Source: Syntrophomonas sp.
GTDB lineage: Bacteria; Bacillota; Syntrophomonadia; Syntrophomonadales; Syntrophomonadaceae
NCBI GenBank assembly: GCA_016841425.1
Contig: JAENZE010000002.1
Location: 251,575 to 315,574, forward strand
Direction of reading: 5' to 3'
DNA length: 64,000 bases
Shown: positions 52,162 to 60,669 of the stretch, in pieces
Numbering within the stretch: the first letter of the stretch is position 1
Layout: each line of letters begins with the position of its first letter
Translations under genes and position numbers: made by a program
The notes under the pieces: generated by a model
Seen by the model: only the letters and a program-made list of their open reading frames with translations
Database searches by the model: none
What the model was told of the DNA's origin: nothing

Positions 52162-54777
52162 ATGCAGTCAGTTGAAATCAAAAGTGATGTCTACTGGGTG
52201 GGGGTACAGGATCCGGATCTGAAAGTGTTTGACATAATTATGACCACTGAATATGGAACCAGTTATAATGCCTACTTGATACGAGGAAGAGAAAAAACGG
52301 TTTTGATCGAAGCAGTAAAAGCAAATTTCTTTAACGAGTTTGTTGAAGACCTGCAAAAGATTTGTCCCCTATCTGAAATCGATTACCTGATATTGAACCA
52401 CACGGAACCCGATCATTCTGGATCGGTAGAGATGCTGCTGCAGAAGATACCTAACCTGGTAGTGATGGGAAGCTCTACCGCATTAACTTTTCTTAAGGAG
52501 ATAAGCAATTCCCGCTTTAATTCCAAGGAATTAGCGGATGGCGAAGAACTGGACTTAGGCGGAAAGACCCTTCGATTTATCAGTGCTCCTTTTTTACACT
52601 GGCCTGACACCATCTATACCTATCTTAAGGAAGATAAGATTCTGTTCAGCTGTGATTCATTCGGCAGTCATTTTTCTGATACACGTATCTTTAATGATCT
52701 CATCGAACAGGACTTCACTGATGCTTATAAATACTATTTTGATGAGATCATGGGACCCTTTAAGCCCTATATTATAGAGGCGCTGGACAAGATTAAGGAT
52801 TTGGAGCTGGATATCATTTGTCCCGGACATGGACCGGTGTTGAGAAGCAGATTGGAGTATTATATTGACCTGTATCGTAAGTGGGCAACTCCTGTTCCCC
52901 GTTCAACAGATAAAGCAATTATTGTAATAGCTTATGTTACAGCTTATGGATATACAGAATTGATGGCCAACAGCATCGAGGAAGGGCTGTTTATGCTGGG
53001 GGACTTTGATATCAAAAAATTTGATTTAATCTATACTCCGGTAAGCACCGTTCTTAAAGAACTTGAGCATGCTGATGGGCTTCTGATAGGTTCACCAACC
53101 ATAAATGGCGATACCCTGCCTCCGGTTTGGGAACTTCTGACCAGACTATCGCCCATAACCCATTCAGATATGGTGGCCGGAGCTTTCGGTGCCTATGGCT
53201 GGAGTGGGGAAGCTGTTCCCAACATTGAAAATCGTCTCCATATGCTTCGTATGCAGGTGCTGCCGGGCTTGAGAATAAACTTTAAACCGACTCAGAGAGG
53301 TCTGGAAGATGCCTTTAGTTTTGGTATGGAGTTTGCCAGGCAGGTTTTGGCGAAGAAGCAGGATGTTTCTGAAACTGAATGGCGCTGCCTGGTCTGCGGC
53401 CACATACACAGAGGTGAACAGCCGCCTGAAATCTGCCCGGCCTGTGGAGTTGGCAAAGAAAACTTTGTCAAGCAGTCTAAAGAAGATATTTACTTAAATG
53501 ATACCGAAGAACACCTGGTGATCATCGGAGGCGGGATAGCTGCCCTCTCCGCTGCGGAAGCTATCCGTAAAAGAAATACTACTGCCTCCATAACTTTACT
53601 CAGCGAGGAAGAGGATATACCTTATTACCGACCAATGCTGTCTGATTATTTGAGTGAGGAGCTTGCCGAGGAAAGGCTCTATATAAAATCCCTGGCCTGG
53701 TATGAAGAAAATAAGATTGAATTAAGAACTAACAGCAGAGTTGCCTCCATAGATGGAACCAACCGCCAGCTTATAATGGAAAATGGGGCTAGATTTGGTT
53801 ATGACAAACTTATAATTGCGACCGGAGCTCGCAGCAACATCCCACCTATACCCGGAGCTGACAAAAATGGGGTTTTTGCGTTGAGGAACATAGCGGATGC
53901 CAGAAAAATCAAGGCAGAATTAGCAGAAGGCAAAAAGGCAGTAGTTATCGGTGGTGGCGTTTTGGGCCTGGAAGCAGTATCGGAAATGGTAAGCCTGGGT
54001 ATGCAGGTATCAGTGGTAGAGTTTTCTGAGCGGATAATGCCCAGACAGCTAGATAAAAGTGCTTCCCTGCGACTGCAAAAACTTATCCAGGACCAGGGAG
54101 TGATGCTCTATTTAGGGATGGGTACCGAAGAAATACTGGGAGACGAAAATGCTAAGGCCGTAAAATTGAACAATGGTCAGATAATAGAAGCCGATATGGT
54201 ACTGTTGTCTACCGGGGTGAAGCCTAATATTGAACTGGCCCGGGATGCAGGTATCGAGACAGACCGGGGAATAGTTGTTGATGCCGGAATGCATACCGGG
54301 ATGTCAGGCGTATTTGCAGCTGGAGATGCAGCACAGTTTGAAGATAAAATGATCGGACTATGGCCGATTGCCATGGAGATGGGAAGAATTGCTGGTGCTA
54401 ATGCCGCCGGGGATTGGGTGGAATATAAACAGCCACCGATATCGACCATGTTGGCAGCTTTTGATATGGAGTTGTTTTCTATTGGTGAAGTTAACCTGCC
54501 GACAGAGGAGATGCGTATAACTGAAACTTATGATCCCATAGAAAATTATTATAAAAAAAGCTTTTTGAAAGATGGAGTGCTGATAGGTGAAATTATTATG
54601 GCTCCGGAGGTGAAGACGGAATCATCACTTGCTTCTTTAGGCAAGGATGCCAGTGGTAAGCTAAAGGTTAATCGATGGAAATGCAGAGTATGCGGTTATA
54701 TACATGAAGGTCCGGAACCGCCTGATATATGTCCAGTTTGTGGAGCAAGTAAGGAGATGTTTGATCCTCTGGTATAA
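52162..54777 (+). CDS. Multidomain flavodiiron protein: FDP - rubredoxin - NADH:rubredoxin oxidoreductase - rubredoxin
   Basis: 871 residues from ATG 52162 (AGGAGG upstream). Domains in order: metallo-beta-lactamase-like diiron domain 1-250 with ligands His80, Glu82, Asp84 (NHTEPDH), SFGSHFSDT and CPGHGPVL. The flavodoxin (FMN) domain is about 251-400. A short-spaced rubredoxin follows at 406-435 (CLVCG and CPACG, 12 residues between the pairs). The FAD/NAD(P)H oxidoreductase is 450-830 (IIGGGIAALSA and VIGGGVLGLEA), and a second short-spaced rubredoxin is 839-871 (CRVCG, CPVCG). It should reduce O2 to water (or NO to N2O) directly from NADH, protecting this anaerobe. The C-terminal second rubredoxin is the odd part. 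Confidence 0.93.
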   Translation: MQSVEIKSDVYWVGVQDPDLKVFDIIMTTEYGTSYNAYLIRGREKTVLIEAVKANFFNEFVEDLQKICPLSEIDYLILNHTEPDHSGSVEMLLQKIPNLVVMGSSTALTFLKEISNSRFNSKELADGEELDLGGKTLRFISAPFLHWPDTIYTYLKEDKILFSCDSFGSHFSDTRIFNDLIEQDFTDAYKYYFDEIMGPFKPYIIEALDKIKDLELDIICPGHGPVLRSRLEYYIDLYRKWATPVPRSTDKAIIVIAYVTAYGYTELMANSIEEGLFMLGDFDIKKFDLIYTPVSTVLKELEHADGLLIGSPTINGDTLPPVWELLTRLSPITHSDMVAGAFGAYGWSGEAVPNIENRLHMLRMQVLPGLRINFKPTQRGLEDAFSFGMEFARQVLAKKQDVSETEWRCLVCGHIHRGEQPPEICPACGVGKENFVKQSKEDIYLNDTEEHLVIIGGGIAALSAAEAIRKRNTTASITLLSEEEDIPYYRPMLSDYLSEELAEERLYIKSLAWYEENKIELRTNSRVASIDGTNRQLIMENGARFGYDKLIIATGARSNIPPIPGADKNGVFALRNIADARKIKAELAEGKKAVVIGGGVLGLEAVSEMVSLGMQVSVVEFSERIMPRQLDKSASLRLQKLIQDQGVMLYLGMGTEEILGDENAKAVKLNNGQIIEADMVLLSTGVKPNIELARDAGIETDRGIVVDAGMHTGMSGVFAAGDAAQFEDKMIGLWPIAMEMGRIAGANAAGDWVEYKQPPISTMLAAFDMELFSIGEVNLPTEEMRITETYDPIENYYKKSFLKDGVLIGEIIMAPEVKTESSLASLGKDASGKLKVNRWKCRVCGYIHEGPEPPDICPVCGASKEMFDPLV

Positions 54778-55080
54778 TTGAATGATATAATGGATTTGTA
54801 AGGTCCTCGGGTATTGCCGGGGACCAGTTATTTTAGGCCGGTATATAACCAGGCAAAGAAAACCCATTTTCCAGGGCATGACTGTCCCATTACTAGCCAG
54901 GGTTTCCACAAGGTAGAATTTGAGTGAGTGAGCCCGGGGCATAATCCCGGCCCTAGTTCTCCTCCCAAATAAGATTTATATCTATTATAATAATATTTAT
55001 TTAATCTAAGTCGAATCAGTTTTAACCATCTTTAAAGATATGATAGAATTATATGTGGAAACTTACAGGTGGGTTGATAG
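54778..55080 (+). terminator. Terminator (54802-54825) and empty spacer
   Basis: GGTCCTCGG pairs with CCGGGGACC, followed by AGTTATTTTA, a terminator for the flavodiiron gene. The next 240 bases contain another GC hairpin (CCCGGG-type, near 54930-54951) but no gene or recognised riboswitch; a cmk promoter should lie near 55010-55055. Confidence 0.65.
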
Positions 55081-55737
55081 ATGAAGATTGCGATTGATGG
55101 ACCAGCGGGAGCTGGAAAGAGTACGGTGGCCAGGCAGTTAGCGGCTGAACTGGGGTATGTATATATTGATACGGGTGCGATGTACAGGGCTTTGACCTGG
55201 AAAGCTATTCAGGAATCTCTTGACCTGGATAATGAAGACTCTCTTTATGAGCTAGCTAAAAACACTGAAATCCACTTCGAATACAATTCCCATGGGCAAA
55301 AATTAATATGTGATAATCAAGACGTGAGTGATTACATACGCTCACCGCTGATTAATGGTGAAGTCTCAAAAGTAGCTTCTAAGACATTGCTGCGCACAGT
55401 CATGGTTGCTCAGCAAAGGAAAATGGCGGAATCCAAGTCGGTAGTTATGGACGGACGTGATATTGGAGAATATGTGCTTCCGGATGCTGATTACAAATTT
55501 TTTCTGACCGCCCGCATTGAGAAGAGGGTTATGAGAAGGGCAGAAGAACTAAGGTCCGGCGGCTATGATATAGATGTTAATATTATAGAAAAAGAAATAA
55601 TAGAACGGGACCAGATTGATTCCAGCCGGGAAATGGGAGCGCTAAAGGTGCTGCAGGATTCTATAGTTATTGATACCAGTGATTTAAGTATTAATGAAGT
55701 TATAGCTGTGATGAAATCCTACCTGAAGGAGGACTGA
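55081..55737 (+). CDS. cmk: Cytidylate kinase
   Basis: Phosphorylates CMP/dCMP with ATP. 218 residues. P-loop IDGPAGAGKSTVARQLA (4-20), YIDTGAMYRALTWKA (near 29), the CMP-binding DGRDIGEYVLPDADYKFFLT (near 123-142) and lid residues in RDQIDSSREMGAL. ATG after AGGTGGG. First of the cmk-plsC-ispH/rpsA order widely conserved in Clostridia; plsC starts one base after its stop. Confidence 0.96.
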   Translation: MKIAIDGPAGAGKSTVARQLAAELGYVYIDTGAMYRALTWKAIQESLDLDNEDSLYELAKNTEIHFEYNSHGQKLICDNQDVSDYIRSPLINGEVSKVASKTLLRTVMVAQQRKMAESKSVVMDGRDIGEYVLPDADYKFFLTARIEKRVMRRAEELRSGGYDIDVNIIEKEIIERDQIDSSREMGALKVLQDSIVIDTSDLSINEVIAVMKSYLKED

Positions 55738-55738
55738 G

Positions 55739-56335
55739 ATGTTCTATTATTTTATTAGAGGTCTGGTCAAATTTGCCTTATTATTTCTTGGTTTGAAATA
55801 TGAAGGAATACATAACCTACCAAAAAAGGGATCTGCAATAATTGCTGCTAACCATAACAGTTCCTGGGATCCATTCCTGGTTGCAGTTGCTTCATCCCGA
55901 CCGGTTTTTTTTATGGCCAAAGCCGAGCTCTATAATAACAGATTACTGGCCGTTATCTTAGCAGGCTTGCACGCTTTCCCGGTCAAAAGAGGTACTGCTG
56001 ATAGAGGGGCCATACGCAGGGCTCTTGACATATTGAATGAAGGAAAAATTCTTGGTATATTCCCGGAGGGGACTAGAACAAAAAACAGTTCGGTCCAGGC
56101 AGCTCAGACGGGTGCTGCCATGCTGGCTTTAAAGTCAGGTACAGAAGTGATTCCAGTGGCGTGTATCGGAACTGCTCGTAAAATTCCCTGGGGATGGGGC
56201 AGAAACAAACTGAGGGTGCGCGTTGGCAGACCGATGAATATGGATAAATTTAGGGGACAAAAAGCTAACTCAGCCACCCTGGAAAAACTAAGTTTAGATA
56301 TTATGAAGGAAATAAATCTGCTTTTATCTGAATAA
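55739..56335 (+). CDS. plsC: 1-acyl-sn-glycerol-3-phosphate acyltransferase
   Basis: Adds the second acyl chain in phospholipid synthesis at the membrane. 198 residues. Catalytic Hx4D in AANHNSSWDPFLVAV (near 39), substrate motif IFPEGTRTKNS (near 107) and VIPVACIGTARKIPWG near 138 are present. A hydrophobic N-terminus (LVKFALLFLGL) gives membrane contact. AAGGAGG lies before the ATG. Conserved neighbour of cmk. Confidence 0.94.
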   Translation: MFYYFIRGLVKFALLFLGLKYEGIHNLPKKGSAIIAANHNSSWDPFLVAVASSRPVFFMAKAELYNNRLLAVILAGLHAFPVKRGTADRGAIRRALDILNEGKILGIFPEGTRTKNSSVQAAQTGAAMLALKSGTEVIPVACIGTARKIPWGWGRNKLRVRVGRPMNMDKFRGQKANSATLEKLSLDIMKEINLLLSE

Positions 56336-56390
56336 AAGCAGGAATTAAGGGTTGTTGTACGAAAATATATAAATACTTGTGAGGTAGTTT

Positions 56391-58430
56391 ATGCATACAG
56401 TTATTGCCAGCCATGCAGGTTTTTGTGCTGGAGTTAAGAGGGCCTTTAAGATAGCTGAAGAGACTGCAAATAGTCCTGGAAGATGGTACACACTGGGCCA
56501 GCTGGTGCATAACGAATCGGTAATAGATTATTTTAGACAAAAAGGAATTAACCCGGTTAATAATCTGGATGAAATTACAGAAGGAGCAGGCATCATTATC
56601 AGATCACATGGTGTTGCGCCGGATATAATAAGTATAGCCAAGAATCGGGGATTGAATATAAAGGATGCCACCTGTCCACGGGTAAACAGGGTACATGAAA
56701 TTGTACAAACCCTGGAAGCAGAAGGATATGATATAGTCATTTTTGGTGACCCAGAGCACCCGGAAGTTGAGGGTATATTAGGTTGGTGCGGTGGACGGGC
56801 ATCAGTTGTCTCTGAAATAAATGACATAATGAAACTGAAGGCCTATGACCGGCTGGGGATAGTGTCGCAAACCACTAAAGATGAAAAAGAGTTTTTTCAG
56901 GTAGTGAACAGCCTGTCAGAAATAGCAGGTGAAATCAAGGTTTTTAATACCATATGTTCAGCTACCCAGAGGAGACAGAAGTCAGCACTTGAATTGTGCC
57001 GTGAAGTAGATTTAATGATTGTGGTAGGGGGGGAATATAGTTCCAATACTACTACTCTTTTTAAAGAGTGTTTAAATACCGGGGTTCGAACATACCAGGT
57101 TCAAGATGCAGCAGGGATTAACCCTCAATGGTTTGAGGGGGTTTCGACAGCAGGTATTACTGCTGGTGCTTCAACTCCGGATTGGATTATTAAGGAGGTA
57201 TTGTGTAGGATGACAGAGTATGAGGAAAAGGAAATCCAGGCCCAGGCTCAGGAGCAAGAGGTTGAGTCTCAAGAGCAGGAGAGTAACGTTCAGGAACAAT
57301 CCAGCGAAGAAGCCAACGACGAATTATTTGCCCGTATGGAGGCAGAAATGGCTGAATATGAAACCCCTGGCAGAGGGGATGTTATAAAGGGCACCATTGT
57401 TCAGGTACTTGATGATGAAGTTATGGTGGATGTTGGTGGTAAATCAGAAGGTATTATACCTTTGAGAGAATTATCTTTAACCCCGGTTGATTCTGCCAAG
57501 GACTTTGTGCAGGTTGGCGACGAAATTGAAGTAATGATCTTAAAATGGGATGACGATGGTACGATTCTGCTTTCTAAAAAACGAGTAGATTCCAAGAAAG
57601 TACTGGATGACTTAGAAGAAGTATTCGAAAAGGGTGAGACGGTTCGGGGTACTGTCAAGGACATAGTAAAAGGTGGGTTAATTGTGGATGTCGGTGTGGT
57701 AGGGTTCCTGCCCGCATCCCATGTTGAAGATGGATATGTTAAAAACCTTGATGAATATAAAGATAAAACTTATGATTTCAAAATTATAGAGTTTAATCGT
57801 AATAAAAGGCGTGGTTCACAGGTTGTTCTATCTCGTCGGGAATTGGTTTTGGCTGAAAAACAACAGCAGAAGCAGGATTTTTGGAATAACATCGAAGAAG
57901 GGCAGACCCGTACTGGCAAGGTAAAACGCATAGTTGATTATGGCGCATTTATTGATCTGGGGGGATATGAGGGATTGCTTCATGTATCCGAACTGGATCA
58001 TAAGCGGGTTGAACATCCAGCCGATGTACTGCACGAAGGCGAAGAATTAGAGGTTTATGTACTGGGAGTTGACCTGGAAAAAGAACGAGTATCTTTAAGC
58101 CGTAAAAAGTTGTTAAAGAGTCCCTGGGAGATAGCGGTGGAAACATACTCCGAGGGTGATATTGTGGATGGAATCATAGTTAGAATTGCTCCCTTCGGCG
58201 CGTTTGTGGAGCTGGACCCCGGGGTAGATGGTCTGGTTCATATATCCCAACTGGCTGATTATCGGGTTGAAAAACCAGAGGATGTTGTTTCAGTAAACCA
58301 GCAGGTCAAAGTGAAAATATTAAGTGTTGATGCTAAAGAAAAGAGAATCGGTTTATCAATCAGAGAAGCGCAAAGAGATGAGGAACAGCAAGGGGTAGAA
58401 GACTATATAGCACAGCAGGACCAGGAATAA
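56391..58430 (+). CDS. ispH-rpsA: Fused HMBPP reductase (IspH) and ribosomal protein S1-like protein
   Basis: 679 residues. About 1-275 is IspH (LytB), the last enzyme of the MEP isoprenoid pathway, with cluster cysteines in HAGFCAGVKRAFK (near 12), DATCPRVNRVHE (near 97) and NTICSATQRRQ (near 189). A Gln/Glu-rich linker (about 278-310) leads to four S1 RNA-binding repeats beginning near 328, 415, 504 and 589 (for example GKVKRIVDYGAFIDLGGYEG). The fusion is known from several Clostridia; whether the chain is cleaved is unclear. It supplies IPP/DMAPP for the menaquinone tail, as does fni downstream. Confidence 0.95.
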   Translation: MHTVIASHAGFCAGVKRAFKIAEETANSPGRWYTLGQLVHNESVIDYFRQKGINPVNNLDEITEGAGIIIRSHGVAPDIISIAKNRGLNIKDATCPRVNRVHEIVQTLEAEGYDIVIFGDPEHPEVEGILGWCGGRASVVSEINDIMKLKAYDRLGIVSQTTKDEKEFFQVVNSLSEIAGEIKVFNTICSATQRRQKSALELCREVDLMIVVGGEYSSNTTTLFKECLNTGVRTYQVQDAAGINPQWFEGVSTAGITAGASTPDWIIKEVLCRMTEYEEKEIQAQAQEQEVESQEQESNVQEQSSEEANDELFARMEAEMAEYETPGRGDVIKGTIVQVLDDEVMVDVGGKSEGIIPLRELSLTPVDSAKDFVQVGDEIEVMILKWDDDGTILLSKKRVDSKKVLDDLEEVFEKGETVRGTVKDIVKGGLIVDVGVVGFLPASHVEDGYVKNLDEYKDKTYDFKIIEFNRNKRRGSQVVLSRRELVLAEKQQQKQDFWNNIEEGQTRTGKVKRIVDYGAFIDLGGYEGLLHVSELDHKRVEHPADVLHEGEELEVYVLGVDLEKERVSLSRKKLLKSPWEIAVETYSEGDIVDGIIVRIAPFGAFVELDPGVDGLVHISQLADYRVEKPEDVVSVNQQVKVKILSVDAKEKRIGLSIREAQRDEEQQGVEDYIAQQDQE

Positions 58431-58449
58431 TCTTATGAGGTGACACGTG

Positions 58450-58650
58450 ATGCCAATATTTGAATATAAATGCGGGGATTGCGGAAGTAAATTTGATCTT
58501 TTAATATCGAACTCTGAGAAAAAAGATATCCAATGTCCGGAGTGTTCTTCCACTAGAGTAGAGCAGCAGCTGTCTTTATTTAACACAGGTGGAAAGCGAA
58601 CTTCAGCTGCACCCATGAAATGTGACACCTGCAGCATCAGTGGTGGGTGA
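58450..58650 (+). CDS. FmdB-family zinc-ribbon protein
   Basis: 66 residues from ATG 58450 (GAGGTG seven bases upstream). N-terminal MPIFEYKCGDCGSKFDLL and a second pair, CPECSS (near 32), form the FmdB-type zinc ribbon. A further CDTC lies near the C-terminus. FmdB-like proteins are small putative regulators or chaperones of unproven function. Follows ispH-rpsA after 19 bases, with a terminator just behind. Confidence 0.88.
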   Translation: MPIFEYKCGDCGSKFDLLISNSEKKDIQCPECSSTRVEQQLSLFNTGGKRTSAAPMKCDTCSISGG

Positions 58651-58664
58651 AAAGTCAATTATTA

Positions 58665-58687
58665 AGCTGCCTTGGGCAGCTTTTTTT
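58665..58687 (+). terminator. Terminator after the FmdB-like gene
   Basis: AGCTGCC (58665-58671) pairs perfectly with GGCAGCT (58675-58681), followed by T to 58687. Confidence 0.88.
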
Positions 58688-58729
58688 ATACTAATATACA
58701 AAACACCACAGGAGCACAGGGGGGTTAGT

Positions 58730-59317
58730 ATGCAAGCCAGTGGAGTTATACTATCAGGGGGAAGAAGCTCACGTATGACCTTTAATAAAGCATTTGCTGA
58801 CATATGCGGCAAATCGGTATTGGAAATAATTATGGAAAAATTCATAAAACATTTTGACGATTTGATGATAATAACTAATGAGCCTGAATTATACCAAGGA
58901 ATGGGAACCGCGGTATACGGTGATGTTTATCCTCATATGGGACCCATGGCCGGGATACACTCGGGTTTATATCATTCCCGGTATGATACCATATTCTTAT
59001 TGGGCTGTGATATGCCTTTTTTTAATATGGACGTAGCAATATATATGTTAAATAACTGTACGGGATATGATTGTGTGGTACCGGTAATCAATAATAAACT
59101 TCAGCCGTTGTCTGCGGTATACAATTCCAGCTGTCTGGCAGCTTTAACTGAATGTCTGGAAAATAATAAGTTGAAATTAACCTGGTTCGTAGATAGTCTT
59201 AATACAAGATATGTGAATGAGAATGAAATCAGATCTTTTGGCGAGATAGAAACCATGTTTCTGAATGTTAATGATCTGGCCGCGTTAAAAAGAGCCCGAG
59301 AGATGTCAGGAGGTTAG
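58730..59317 (+). CDS. mobA: Molybdenum cofactor guanylyltransferase
   Basis: Attaches GMP to molybdopterin for bis-MGD enzymes such as formate dehydrogenases. 195 residues from ATG 58730 with GGGGGG upstream. The nucleotide-binding loop VILSGGRSSRMTFNKAFADI (near 6-25) deviates from the usual RMGxDKA (Thr for Gly, Asn for Asp), although the Lys is kept. LLGCDMPFFNMDV (near 89) holds the Mg-binding Asp, and MGPMAGIHSGL also matches. It overlaps nothing, but fni begins only four bases after its stop. Formate dehydrogenase is a likely client in a syntroph. Confidence 0.85.
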   Translation: MQASGVILSGGRSSRMTFNKAFADICGKSVLEIIMEKFIKHFDDLMIITNEPELYQGMGTAVYGDVYPHMGPMAGIHSGLYHSRYDTIFLLGCDMPFFNMDVAIYMLNNCTGYDCVVPVINNKLQPLSAVYNSSCLAALTECLENNKLKLTWFVDSLNTRYVNENEIRSFGEIETMFLNVNDLAALKRAREMSGG

Positions 59318-59321
59318 GAAG

Positions 59322-60368
59322 ATAAGAGGCAAACGCAAGAATGAGCATATACTCTTAGCCCATCAAATACCAGACGGACCATGTTCAAATGGTTTTGAAA
59401 ATATACATCTTATCAATAACTCCATACCCGAGCTGGATATGGATGAAATTGACCTGGGACTGGACTTTTTGGGAAAGCGGCTAAGACTACCTATGGTGAT
59501 AAATGCCATAACCGGAGGTACCGAGCAAGCAGCACGAATTAACCAGATCTTATCGTCTATAGCTGTCCGGTACGAAATTGCCATGGCGGTAGGATCACAA
59601 ACTATAGCTATCCATGACCCTGGTTTAAGATATACCTTTTCTATCGTCAGGGAATATAATCCAGATGGGCTGGTTTTTGCTAATGTTGCTGCTGGAAGTG
59701 CTGTGAGTGAAGCAGTGGAAGCAGTTGAAATGATAAATGCGGATGCGCTGCAGATTCATTTTAATATTCCACAGGAACTGGCCATGTCCGAAGGAGAACG
59801 TTCCTTTAGAGGTATCCTGAATCGGGTGCAGAAAATAGTCGACAACTGTCCAGTGCCAGTTATTGCCAAGGAAGTAGGATTTGGTTTTTCCCGGGAGAGT
59901 ATCTGCCGTCTTTATGAGGCCGGAATTTCCATATATGATATTAGCGGCCAGGGAGGTACTAACTTCATAACTATAGAAGACCAGCGCAGTGGTAAATTTA
60001 TGGGTGAGATGGATCAATGGGGTATTCCAACTGCTGTGAGCCTGATGGAGGCTATTAGTCTGGATCTGCCCATACAGATAATTGCATCGGGAGGAATACG
60101 GACTGCTGCTGATGCCGCTAAAGCTTATGCCCTGGGTGCAGATATGGTCGGGATAGCAGGGCCGTTTCTAAGAACACTTTTAAATCATGGGCCGGAGGAA
60201 TTAGAAAGAGAAATAGAAGAAATGATTTACCGATTAAAGGCGGTTTTTTTAATGACTGGTTCTGGCAACCTGGAACAAATAAAAAAGCAGCCCCTGATTA
60301 TCCTGAATGAAACCGCTCAATGGATTGAATCTCGGGGTATAGATAAGCTCATGTGGTCCAGGCGATAA
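59322..60368 (+). CDS. fni: Isopentenyl-diphosphate delta-isomerase, type 2, with apparent ATA start
   Basis: FMN- and Mg-dependent isomerisation of IPP and DMAPP. Family N-terminus RGKRKNEHILLAHQ, then IDLGLDFLGKRLRLPMVINA and ITGGTEQA. DALQIHFNIPQE, VIAKEVGFGFS, GQGGTNF and IASGGIRTAADAAKAYALGA also match, all as in Fni. The conserved RKxEH segment is encoded upstream of the first ATG in frame (59439). No ATG, GTG or TTG exists in that frame between the stop at 59286 and 59439. GGAGG lies eight bases before ATA 59322, giving 348 residues, normal for the family. I therefore place the start at that ATA, pending check of the sequence. Confidence 0.85.
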   Translation: MRGKRKNEHILLAHQIPDGPCSNGFENIHLINNSIPELDMDEIDLGLDFLGKRLRLPMVINAITGGTEQAARINQILSSIAVRYEIAMAVGSQTIAIHDPGLRYTFSIVREYNPDGLVFANVAAGSAVSEAVEAVEMINADALQIHFNIPQELAMSEGERSFRGILNRVQKIVDNCPVPVIAKEVGFGFSRESICRLYEAGISIYDISGQGGTNFITIEDQRSGKFMGEMDQWGIPTAVSLMEAISLDLPIQIIASGGIRTAADAAKAYALGADMVGIAGPFLRTLLNHGPEELEREIEEMIYRLKAVFLMTGSGNLEQIKKQPLIILNETAQWIESRGIDKLMWSRR

Positions 60369-60386
60369 AGCGAATTTAAATAGAGA

Positions 60387-60420
60387 GCTGAGAAGCCGCC
60401 CCATAAAGGCGGCTTCTTAT
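60387..60420 (+). repeat. Terminator hairpin, copy 1 of a 34-bp direct repeat
   Basis: GAAGCCGCC and GGCGGCTTC pair around CCATAAA, then TTAT. The same 34 bases recur exactly at 60564-60597. It follows fni by 18 bases. Confidence 0.85.
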
Positions 60421-60563
60421 CTTGTCGACAAGTCAGCAAGATACCAGGCCGATGAGAGCGGTGAAGATCAAGGCATAAGAAAATACCGCGATTGAGGCGT
60501 ACCTGAGTACGCTGATTGAGCGGAATTTTTGAAATTAACGCGGAGATTCGCCGTTATCATCGG
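60421..60563. repeat. Insert with a 115-nt long imperfect palindrome (60449-60563)
   Basis: It opens with a perfect 12-base palindrome, CTTGTCGACAAG (60421-60432). Then CCGATGAGAGCGGTGAA (60449-60465) pairs with the end TTCGCCGTTATCATCGG (60547-60563). An inner AAATACCGC/GCGGAATTT helix and an apex GCGTAC-CTGA-GTACGC complete a long hairpin. No reading frame is convincing. I believe related sequences occur between genes in other Clostridia, from memory only. A REP-like element or a structured RNA are the options. Confidence 0.65.
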
Positions 60564-60597
60564 GCTGAGAAGCCGCCCCATAAAGGCGGCTTCTTAT
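60564..60597 (+). repeat. Terminator hairpin, copy 2 of a 34-bp direct repeat
   Basis: Identical to 60387-60420. Two exact terminators flanking the palindromic insert look like a duplication that arose when the insert arrived, or a 177-base tandem duplication that later diverged. Confidence 0.85.
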
Positions 60598-60669
60598 AGC
60601 TTTAATTCTACATAAAAAGGAGCTGTAAGGGAAACATACTCACATAACTACAAGTGAAAGGATGAGTAA

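Noticed and set aside
54832-55055. Possible riboswitch before cmk
   Set aside because: Contains a GC hairpin and short repeats but no block of any class I know; cmk is not a usual riboswitch target.
57080-57110. GGTTCGAA-like string resembling a tRNA T-arm
   Set aside because: It lies within the IspH part of ispH-rpsA and no acceptor or anticodon stems can be drawn around it.
59439-60368. fni starting at the first in-frame ATG
   Set aside because: It would lose the conserved RKxEH region that is encoded in frame just upstream, and no ribosome site precedes this ATG.
60387-60597. Possible two-repeat CRISPR array
   Set aside because: Only two copies, each a self-pairing terminator hairpin, with a 143-base palindromic spacer; no cas genes in the window.
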